The translations under genes were made by a program, and so were the position numbers. The notes under the pieces are model-generated. The model made no database searches. It saw only the letters and a list, made by a program, of their open reading frames with translations, and was not told the DNA's origin. Below, in pieces: positions 1-4,952 of a stretch of DNA of 6,993 nucleotides (positions within the stretch are counted from its first letter, which is position 1; each line of letters begins with the position of its first letter). Location: the NCBI GenBank assembly GCA_009783605.1, contig WRDE01000106.1, positions 1-6,993 of the forward strand, read 5' to 3'. This DNA is from Oscillospiraceae bacterium. Lineage in GTDB: Bacteria > Bacillota > Clostridia > Oscillospirales > Acutalibacteraceae.

Positions 1-749
1 AGCGCCATCACCCGCTCGCCAGTCATCTTGGCCAGCCGGATCCGGGCGGCGTCCACCGCCGGAACGGTACCGCTGCCCGGCAGCGCCATGCCGATCGCCT
101 CGGTCAGACAGTTCATCGAATTGGCGGTATACATCCCCGAACACGATCCGCACCCGGGACAAGCCGCCTCCTCCATCGCCGCCAGCCCCTCATCCGACAG
201 CGAACCCGCCGCATGGGCGCCCACCGCCTCAAAGATATCTGAAAGCCCGATACGCTCCCCCGAATCCTGATTGCCCGCCACTCGCCACTCGCCACTCACC
301 ACTCGGCCCGGCATCATCGGCCCGCCGCTGACGAAGATCGACGGCAGATTCAGCCGGGCGGCGGCCATCAGCATACCGGGGATGATTTTGTCGCAATTTG
401 GCACAAACACCGCCGCGTCCAACGGGTGGGCGGTCAGCATGACTTCGATCGAGTCGGCGATCAGCTCACGGGAGCAGAGGGAATATTTCATCCCGGGATG
501 GTTCATCGCCAGCCCGTCACAGACGCCGATGGTGTGGAAGGTGAACGGCACCCCGCCGGCGGCCCGGATGCCGGCTTCGACGGCTTTTATTACGGTGTCC
601 AGATGGACATGGCCGGGAATATAGTCGCTGCGGGACCCCACCACCGCCACAAACGGGCGTTTCATCTCGTCGTCGGTAATACCGAGGGCTTTCAAAAGAG
701 CCCGGTGCGGCGCCCGGGCGGCGCCGGATTTCATTAAGTCGCTGCGCAT
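1..749 (-). CDS. ilvD: Dihydroxy-acid dehydratase, N-terminal 249 codons (runs off left edge)
   Basis: IlvD dehydrates 2,3-dihydroxy-isovalerate and 2,3-dihydroxy-3-methylvalerate to the 2-keto acids that precede valine, leucine and isoleucine. It is a cytoplasmic iron-sulfur enzyme. Translating the minus strand from the ATG at 749 gives family hallmarks: IPGHVHL (residues 44-50), TIGVCDGLAMNHPGMKYS (73-90), PNCDKIIPGMLMAAARLNLP (117-136), SGGPM (141-145), CPGCGSCSGMYTANSMNCLT (197-216). The conserved cluster cysteines in PNCDK and CPGCGSC are present. PGHVHL stands where plant-type [2Fe-2S] enzymes carry an extra cysteine, so it looks like the E. coli type (from memory of the family). The start is supported by GGAGG seven bases upstream. 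About 249 of a usual ~555 residues are visible. Residues 150-166 form an unusual insert encoded by a heptamer array. The gene starts 33 bp after the TIR gene, so it may be partly co-transcribed with it. Confidence 0.96.
   Translation of the reverse strand, partial: MRSDLMKSGAARAPHRALLKALGITDDEMKRPFVAVVGSRSDYIPGHVHLDTVIKAVEAGIRAAGGVPFTFHTIGVCDGLAMNHPGMKYSLCSRELIADSIEVMLTAHPLDAAVFVPNCDKIIPGMLMAAARLNLPSIFVSGGPMMPGRVVSGEWRVAGNQDSGERIGLSDIFEAVGAHAAGSLSDEGLAAMEEAACPGCGSCSGMYTANSMNCLTEAIGMALPGSGTVPAVDAARIRLAKMTGERVMA
277..304. repeat. Heptamer tandem array inside ilvD, four copies of GCCACTC
   Basis: The copies are GCCACTC (277-283), GCCACTC (284-290), GCCACTC (291-297) and ACCACTC (298-304). On the coding (minus) strand the units read GTGGTGA and GTGGCGA. 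The array encodes the peptide VVSGEWRVA (residues 150-158) between the SGGPM motif and the FEAVG segment of IlvD. The reading frame is preserved although 28 bp is not a multiple of three, so flanking bases must compensate. It has the same 7-bp period as the arrays at 3819-3870 and 4651-4678. Confidence 0.85.
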
Positions 750-775
750 AGCTATCCCTCCGTTTTGTGTGAAAA

Positions 776-805
776 ATTATATTTACGGTAATTGTTGTTT
801 GTCTG
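776..805 (-). promoter_or_regulatory. Possible sigma-A promoter for ilvD
   Basis: The minus strand has a perfect TATAAT (776-781) preceded by an 18-nt spacer and CAGACA (800-805, four of six matches to TTGACA). It overlaps the end of the TIR gene. Transcription would start near 769, giving a leader of about 20 nt with the GGAGG site at 757-761. The -35 match is weak and the region is AT-rich, so this could be chance. No T-box or attenuator fits into the 33-bp gap. Confidence 0.35.
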
Positions 806-2429
806 TGCCGTCGGTTCTCATTCTATAAAAACTATCACTGCCCATATAATAGATCCAATCTCCGACAATAACATATTTGAACATGTATTCATCTGTAATA
901 TATGATGATTTTGTTCCATCGCTTTTCATCTTATAAAAACAACCCACATTGTCTTGAAAAAATATCCATTCACCCGCTATATTATAACCGCCAGCTGTCG
1001 TCAATTTCGTCGTTTGATTGCCGTCCTTTCTTATTAAATAGCTGGTAGTATCACCATCAAGAGTTTCGTCGTGCTGTTCAATAAAATAGTAAGCGCCCTG
1101 ATATTCAGCTGGAGAGCTTATCCAATGTTCTTCCCGCCAGGTTTCGATCACATTGCCGTCAAAATCTACAACAAAACAATCGGAGTATTTTGAGGACCCT
1201 TCCGGAGTGGGATAAGTTGCATAACCGATAATCCTGTTTCCGTTTATCGAAAACTGAGTAACATTCCCTTTAATTATCTTTTCTTCATTGGTTTGTAAAT
1301 TTAACTTAACAATAGGCGTATCAGCAAAATAAGACAACGATCCGTGTTTTCTATAGAACAGCTCATCGCCGACTACAACGATATTGCTTGCGTAATTTTC
1401 ATCAAATAGCTTTTCTTTTCCTGTTCCATCTGTTTTAATGCGATAAATACAATAGTCAGAAGACATATAATAAATCCAATCACCAACAACATTGATTCCT
1501 GGAAAGTATTTGACGACCGAATCTGTCAGCAATGTATGTCCGCTGCTGCCGTCTGCTTTGGTTTTATACAACATTTCATTCGAATTGAAATAAACCCAAT
1601 CCCCTTGAATCGCCGCGTTTCCGTCATTGAGAAGGTTCCATGCTGTGTTGCCAACTGCATTTGAATACCCCGATGACGTAGTATTATCTATATCGCTTGA
1701 CGCCTGTGGGTTTTCTTCGTTTGTGGAACTTTCTGTATTATTGCCCGTATCGCTTGATGTCTGTAGTCCCCCGCCACTCGTGGAACTCCCCGCATCAACC
1801 GGTCCGCCGTCCCCTCCAAACAACACCATCCCGCCGAAAACCGCTCCGGCCACCACCACCGCAAGCGCGGCGGTCAGAATGGTTTTTGTTCTTTTGGCGA
1901 GGGGCTGTCTGACTTTTGGGGGTTTTGGGGGCTTGGATTCTTCTTGGTTTATTGGTCCGATCCCCGTATCTTCACCGGAATCCCCCATTGCTTTCAAAGC
2001 GTTTTTGATGAAATTATACAATTTTTCAAAAGACGTTTTGTCTCCGGCGTCGAACGCCTGCTGCTGTCTCAATTGCCGCGGCAGGTCGTTGATTTTCATA
2101 CCGTTGTACAGCACAAATTCTTCGGCGCTCGGTTTAATGCCGCTTCTGATGTCGTTGAGAAAGCTCTCCCATTCATACCGCACCCATAGAGAATTGAAGT
2201 TTTCATGACTGCTGCCCACGGCGATCAAAAATCGGGAGGAATCCAGCGCCTCGTCAATGACTTTGGTGTATTGCGCTTTGCCCAGATGCTCCAGCGCCTC
2301 ATTACTGAAAAAAACACTGAGACCTTTCGCCGATAAAAAGTCATAGAGTTTCTTCGCGATAACGCTGTCTTTGGTCGGCTGCCCGTTTTCACCGCTGTTT
2401 TTAAATGAAATAAAAACATCGTATGCCAT
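783..2429 (-). CDS. TIR-domain transmembrane protein with external DUF5050-like beta-propeller
   Basis: 548 residues. Residues 1-145 form a bacterial TIR domain: YDVFISF (3-9) is strand A, FLIAVGSS (67-74) a core strand, and SLWVRYEWESF (80-90) carries E86, the likely catalytic glutamate of NAD-cleaving TIR domains. A proline- and lysine-rich basic stretch (165-182) precedes one membrane helix (183-205), so by the positive-inside rule the TIR domain is cytoplasmic. A Ser/Thr/Asn-rich stalk (207-262) follows. Seven repeats fill 270-548; the clearest are GDWVYFNSNEMLYKTKADG, GDWIYYMSSDYCIYRIKTDG, GEWIFFQDNVGCFYKMKSDG and GDWIYYMGSDSFYRMRTDG. This GDWIYY-x-Y-KTDGT pattern matches DUF5050-type propeller repeats, and the last ends at the C-terminus. 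AGGAGG lies seven bases before the ATG, 19 bp after the previous stop. Ligand and output are unknown; a membrane sensor producing an NAD-derived signal or NAD depletion is an inference. The propeller half is more AT-rich than its neighbours. Confidence 0.9.
   Translation of the reverse strand: MAYDVFISFKNSGENGQPTKDSVIAKKLYDFLSAKGLSVFFSNEALEHLGKAQYTKVIDEALDSSRFLIAVGSSHENFNSLWVRYEWESFLNDIRSGIKPSAEEFVLYNGMKINDLPRQLRQQQAFDAGDKTSFEKLYNFIKNALKAMGDSGEDTGIGPINQEESKPPKPPKVRQPLAKRTKTILTAALAVVVAGAVFGGMVLFGGDGGPVDAGSSTSGGGLQTSSDTGNNTESSTNEENPQASSDIDNTTSSGYSNAVGNTAWNLLNDGNAAIQGDWVYFNSNEMLYKTKADGSSGHTLLTDSVVKYFPGINVVGDWIYYMSSDYCIYRIKTDGTGKEKLFDENYASNIVVVGDELFYRKHGSLSYFADTPIVKLNLQTNEEKIIKGNVTQFSINGNRIIGYATYPTPEGSSKYSDCFVVDFDGNVIETWREEHWISSPAEYQGAYYFIEQHDETLDGDTTSYLIRKDGNQTTKLTTAGGYNIAGEWIFFQDNVGCFYKMKSDGTKSSYITDEYMFKYVIVGDWIYYMGSDSFYRMRTDGTDKQQLP
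1681..1791. repeat. Imperfect tandem duplication encoding the stalk of the TIR protein
   Basis: Two direct copies of about 54-57 bp (1681-1734 and 1735-1791) share GTATTAT at the start, a TATCGCTTGA core and GTGGAACT near the end. In the protein they give QTSSDTGNNTESST and QASSDIDNTTSSG. The period is a multiple of three, so length changes would only lengthen or shorten the external stalk. Confidence 0.6.
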
Positions 2430-2448
2430 GATTAAACCCTCCTGTTAT

Positions 2449-3150
2449 TTATAATCCCGGCAACCCGTCCAGAATGCTCCGGTCGGCGGTTCGGGTGATG
2501 TAGGTGTTCAGCAGGTTTTCATACGGTTCGGCGTCTTCGGCGGGGGTTCCCGCCCGGACGCCGAAAAACATCTGCCGGGGCACTTTATCCTGCCTTTCAG
2601 AATACAGCGTTTCCTCTGCCCAGCACCAATACCGGCTGTCGTCGCTGACGCCGGCCAGCTCCTTTAGCGCTTTCATCGGCTGGAAAAACAGGTTGCCCCG
2701 CTCCAAAAACCGCCGCTGATAATACGTGTCCTCCAGCGCGAACCATATCCCCTCCCGGGTGGTCAGCGCCGCCGCCAGCTTTTCCATATCCGCCGGATTA
2801 TCCGCCGCGAACGCCCGGATGGTGACGGTGACCTGTCCGTCTTCATTTAAGTCAACGCCGTACAGCGCCAGTTCGGCCTCGATGCGGGCGATGGTGTCGG
2901 TATCCACCGGTTTTTCGGTCACCATATACAGCAGATAATCGGCGCCGCGGCCGCTCATCTGCAGCATAACCGCCGCGGCCAGCGCCAGTACCGTCAGTCC
3001 GATGATCAGCGGCCATTTATACAGCCAGAAAAACCGGACAAACGCCTGCTTCGCCGTCATTTTCGTGGACTCCGGTCCGCCGGCGGTCAACTCATCGGTT
3101 TCCGCAGGTGTTTCCGGCACTATTTCCAACAACATCTCTTGCCTTGGCAT
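2449..3150 (-). CDS. Single-pass membrane protein of unknown function, paralogue B
   Basis: 233 residues, family not recognised. A 45-residue N-terminus (acidic, then basic around 30-45) leads to one membrane helix (46-65). The C-terminal ~165 residues are predicted outside. The outer domain has YLLYMVTEKP (72-81), a calcium-site-like D-x-N-x-D-G stretch DLNEDGQV (100-107), WFALEDTYYQRRF (136-148), YWCWAEE (174-180) and FFGVRAG (195-201). The same landmarks occur in the same order in the gene at 3167-3796 (DLDGDGEV, FFAFDRETYRRR, YWDWAGD, YFGIRAG), so the two are tandem paralogues. The start follows an AAGGCGG-type site, 16 bp after the upstream stop, and the TIR gene begins 19 bp downstream, which indicates one operon. 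Similar small membrane proteins with a 'DLNGDGKV' segment occur in Clostridia as far as I recall, without a known role. A ligand-binding or partner domain for the TIR propeller is a guess. Confidence 0.85.
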   Translation of the reverse strand: MPRQEMLLEIVPETPAETDELTAGGPESTKMTAKQAFVRFFWLYKWPLIIGLTVLALAAAVMLQMSGRGADYLLYMVTEKPVDTDTIARIEAELALYGVDLNEDGQVTVTIRAFAADNPADMEKLAAALTTREGIWFALEDTYYQRRFLERGNLFFQPMKALKELAGVSDDSRYWCWAEETLYSERQDKVPRQMFFGVRAGTPAEDAEPYENLLNTYITRTADRSILDGLPGL

Positions 3151-3166
3151 TTCCGCACCGCCTTTT

Positions 3167-3796
3167 TTATTTATTGATGTAATTTTCCAACAGCTTTTTG
3201 CACTGCATCGTCTCCTCGGACCCGTTGCCGGCCCGGATGCCGAAATAGAGGTTTTCGGGAACCTCGGTCGGCGACATCAGGCAGAGTGGATCGCCCGCCC
3301 AGTCCCAATAGGTCTTGTCGGCCGAAAGGCCGGGGCCGCCGGCGTCCAATTCGCGGAAAAAGTCCTTGGTCACCCGCCGCCGGTATGTCTCCCGGTCAAA
3401 GGCGAAAAACACCTCGTCGCCGCTGAACAGGATGCCGTCCAACCGCTGGGATTCGGCCACGCTGTCGGAAAAGGTGTGGATGATCCGGATTTTCACCTCG
3501 CCGTCGCCGTCCAGATCCTCGCCGTAATCCGCCAGCGTGTCCTGGATATCCTCGAGGACATAGGAATGGAGCATAGATTTGGTCGCGACCACCAATGTGT
3601 AGTCGTATTTTTCCCGGTTCAGCATCTGCGCCGCAATCATCGCCGCGCCGAACAGCATCACCGCGCCGATAATGACCGCGATCTTGTTGTTATCCCAGAA
3701 AATCTGCAGCCGCTGCCACAATGTCAGCCGCGGCTTCGGCGGCGGCGGCGCCAGTTCCTCCTGAGATATGCCTATTAGATAACGTTCTCTTGCCAT
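3167..3796 (-). CDS. Single-pass membrane protein of unknown function, paralogue A
   Basis: 209 residues, probably the first gene of the three-gene membrane operon. The cytoplasmic N-terminus contains APPPPKPR (16-23) and an amphipathic basic segment, then one membrane helix (38-59). The outer domain carries YDYTLVVATK (64-73), DLDGDGEV (94-101, like a dockerin or EF-hand calcium loop), EVFFAFDRETYRRR (128-141), YWDWAGD (163-169), YFGIRAG (184-190) and a C-terminal KLLENYI (201-207). These align in order with the downstream paralogue; this copy is shorter at the N-terminus and ends right after the LLxxYI motif. The lone cysteines (172 and 199) have no counterparts in the paralogue. An AAGGAAGG site lies upstream of the ATG. 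The gene begins 58 bp after coaX, across a heptamer array, so read-through from the coaX promoter is possible; no separate promoter was seen. No catalytic motif is visible. Confidence 0.85.
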   Translation of the reverse strand: MARERYLIGISQEELAPPPPKPRLTLWQRLQIFWDNNKIAVIIGAVMLFGAAMIAAQMLNREKYDYTLVVATKSMLHSYVLEDIQDTLADYGEDLDGDGEVKIRIIHTFSDSVAESQRLDGILFSGDEVFFAFDRETYRRRVTKDFFRELDAGGPGLSADKTYWDWAGDPLCLMSPTEVPENLYFGIRAGNGSEETMQCKKLLENYINK

Positions 3797-3818
3797 ATGT
3801 GATCATCCTTCCTTAGAC

Positions 3819-3870
3819 AAATTGCAAATTGTTTTACACATTGTACATTGTACATTATACATTGTACATT
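3819..3870. repeat. Heptamer tandem array at the coaX 3' end
   Basis: A 7-bp period runs through the whole stretch: AAATTGC, AAATTGT, TTTACAC, then ATTGTAC (3840-3846), ATTGTAC, ATTATAC, ATTGTAC (3861-3867) and a partial copy. On the minus strand the units read ATGTACA or ATGTATA. The array covers most of the gap between coaX and the next gene and supplies the last codons and stop of coaX. The left copies are degenerate. Confidence 0.85.
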
Positions 3871-4634
3871 TTCTTATTCTTCTCATACAACAGCCACAGC
3901 CCTTCCAGCAGCAGGTTCTCATCGTATTCGATCCGGCGTTTGCAGCAGCCGATGATTTCCCGGCCCAGCCCGCCGGTGGCGACGGCGGCGGCCGGGTAGC
4001 CCAGCTCGGCTTCGATCCGGTCGCTCATGCCGTCGATCATTGACGCGGTGCCGAGGACGGCGCCGGATTGCATGGCCGGGACGGTTTCGGAGCCGATCAC
4101 CCGCGCCGGCGGCTCCATGCTGACATGGGGCAGCAGCGAGGTGGCGGCGACCAACGAATCATAGGCGGTCTGCACCCCGGGCATGATGGCGCCGCCGCGG
4201 AAGCAGCCGTCCTTATCCAATACCGACACCTTGGTCGCGGTGCCGAGGTCCCAGATCATGCAGGGGACGCCAACCCGGGCGATGGCGGCCACCGCCCCCA
4301 CCAACAGGTCCGCGCCTAACTGTGCCGGGTTATCCAACTTGATATCCACGCCGGTTTTGATGCCCGGCCCCACCTGCAGCGGTACTAAGCCGGTCACCTT
4401 TTCCACCGCTTTCCGGATCCGCCGGTCCAGAGCCGGTACCACCGAGGAAAATATAGCGCCGCTGAAACCGTCCTCCGGCACACGATATAACCGGATGATA
4501 TCCAAAAATTCGATGGCGTACTGATCGGCCATTTTTGCCCGGTCGGTGGCCACCTGAGAGCCGAACAGCAGCCGCGCCTCGTCATATACACCGAGATCAA
4601 TATTGGTGTTGCCCATATCCAAAACGAAAAGCAT
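3855..4634 (-). CDS. coaX: Type III pantothenate kinase
   Basis: CoaX phosphorylates pantothenate to 4'-phosphopantothenate, the first step of coenzyme A synthesis. The family needs a monovalent cation and is not feedback-inhibited by CoA. The 259 residues match the usual length and the ASKHA fold motifs are in order: DMGNTN (6-11, phosphate-binding loop), VGPGIKTGV (88-96), DNPAQLGADLLVGAVAA (101-117, with D109 the probable catalytic base), DLGTATK (129-135, second phosphate loop), GGAIMPG (147-153) and ATGGLG (219-224). Leucine follows GAD where many homologues have arginine. The start is supported by an AAGAGGT site seven bases upstream and by MLFVLDMGNTN beginning exactly as expected. The final residues MYNV and the stop come from the heptamer array. 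A promoter lies about 70 bp upstream. The gene is cytoplasmic housekeeping and is probably not linked in function to the membrane genes behind it. Confidence 0.97.
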   Translation of the reverse strand: MLFVLDMGNTNIDLGVYDEARLLFGSQVATDRAKMADQYAIEFLDIIRLYRVPEDGFSGAIFSSVVPALDRRIRKAVEKVTGLVPLQVGPGIKTGVDIKLDNPAQLGADLLVGAVAAIARVGVPCMIWDLGTATKVSVLDKDGCFRGGAIMPGVQTAYDSLVAATSLLPHVSMEPPARVIGSETVPAMQSGAVLGTASMIDGMSDRIEAELGYPAAAVATGGLGREIIGCCKRRIEYDENLLLEGLWLLYEKNKKMYNV

Positions 4635-4650
4635 AGTGGTACCTCTTTTT

Positions 4651-4678
4651 AGTGATTAGTGGTTAGTGATTAGTAGGA
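4651..4678. repeat. Heptamer tandem array in the coaX leader
   Basis: The copies are AGTGATT (4651-4657), AGTGGTT (4658-4664), AGTGATT (4665-4671) and a degraded AGTAGGA (4672-4678). It lies between the predicted coaX transcription start (near 4699) and the ribosome binding site, so it would be transcribed as 5' leader. The 7-bp period is shared with the other two arrays although the sequence differs. Here the RTGNNNA units are on the plus strand. Confidence 0.75.
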
Positions 4679-4705
4679 TATAATAGGTGATTACGTTGCA
4701 AACAG

Positions 4706-4734
4706 ATTATACCATACCCTTCTCTTAAAAGCAA
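4706..4734 (-). promoter_or_regulatory. Probable sigma-A promoter of coaX
   Basis: The minus strand has a perfect TATAAT (4706-4711) with an upstream TGG giving an extended -10 (TGn), then a 17-nt spacer and TTGCTT (4729-4734, three of six matches). Transcription would start near 4699, leaving a leader of about 65 nt. The extended -10 compensates for the poor -35. It lies beyond both hairpins, as expected for a new transcription unit after a terminator. Confidence 0.65.
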
Positions 4735-4811
4735 AACAAACTGAAAAATGCGAGACGACACCGATGTCATTTTCTACCGTTCCCACTCCCTGTGCGTTAT
4801 AACGCAGACAA

Positions 4812-4845
4812 AAACAACATACGCGCCGGGGCGCGTATGTTGTTT
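4812..4845 (-). terminator. Hairpin 1, terminator-like
   Basis: A perfect 15-bp stem pairs 4812-4826 with 4831-4845 around the 4-nt loop 4827-4830. The loop end is GC-rich (ACGCGC with GCGCGT) and the base is AT-rich. On the minus strand it is followed by GTTTTTGTCTG, a short U-tract, so it could be the second of two terminators behind the GGDEF gene. On the plus strand the tail TTTCTTG is poorer. Confidence 0.55.
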
Positions 4846-4901
4846 CTTGTGTATGTGTGAATCTACCGTTCCCGCAGTATTGTGTTTTATAGCGCAGACA
4901 A

Positions 4902-4935
4902 AAACACAATCCGCGCTGAGGCGCGGATTGTGTTT
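4902..4935 (-). terminator. Hairpin 2, terminator-like, just after the GGDEF gene
   Basis: A perfect 15-bp stem pairs 4902-4916 with 4921-4935 around the loop TGAG (4917-4920). On the minus strand it begins 18 bp after the GGDEF stop codon and ends in GTTTTTGTCTG, which fits an intrinsic terminator. The duplicated context means it may be something other than a plain terminator. Confidence 0.6.
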
Positions 4936-4952
4936 CTTGTGTATGTGTGAAT

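Larger units (their letters stand above)
4635..4952. other. 318-bp non-coding region between the GGDEF gene and coaX
   Basis: From right to left it contains two ~90-bp hairpin units (4774-4952), an AT-rich stretch with the coaX promoter (4706-4734), a heptamer array (4651-4678) and the coaX ribosome binding site. Small open frames cross it on both strands, but they only translate the repeat and lack a convincing ribosome binding site, so I call no gene here. Confidence 0.75.
4774..4952. repeat. Two tandem ~90-bp units, each with a long hairpin
   Basis: Unit 1 spans 4774-4862 (89 bp) and unit 2 spans 4863-4952 (90 bp). Each begins CTACCGTTCCC, has a variable stretch of 19-20 bp, then GCAGACAAAAACA, a 15-bp stem with a 4-nt loop, and a conserved tail. 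A 25-bp identical direct repeat (4841-4865 and 4931-4955) covers the tail and the next CTA. The outer parts are nearly identical while the two stems differ, with matching changes in both arms. The function is unknown: an intergenic mobile repeat, a structured RNA and a duplicated terminator are all possible. Confidence 0.85.

Noticed and set aside
750..782. T-box or leader attenuator for ilvD
   Set aside because: The gap is only 33 bp and contains no specifier loop, hairpin or T-box sequence.
1627..2208. 193-codon plus-strand open frame
   Set aside because: It is antisense to the TIR domain, membrane helix and stalk. Its product is low-complexity Pro/Ser/Val-rich and has no recognisable motif.
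3002..3778. 258-codon plus-strand open frame
   Set aside because: It is antisense to both paralogue genes, which have membrane helices, shared motifs, ribosome binding sites and operon spacing. The plus frame gives a His/Arg/Val-rich product typical of a shadow in GC-rich DNA.
4774..4952. Integron attC or REP/RAYT site
   Set aside because: No RYYYAAC/GTTRRRY core pair, integrase or RAYT transposase is visible. The GTAG on the minus strand is not next to the hairpin foot.
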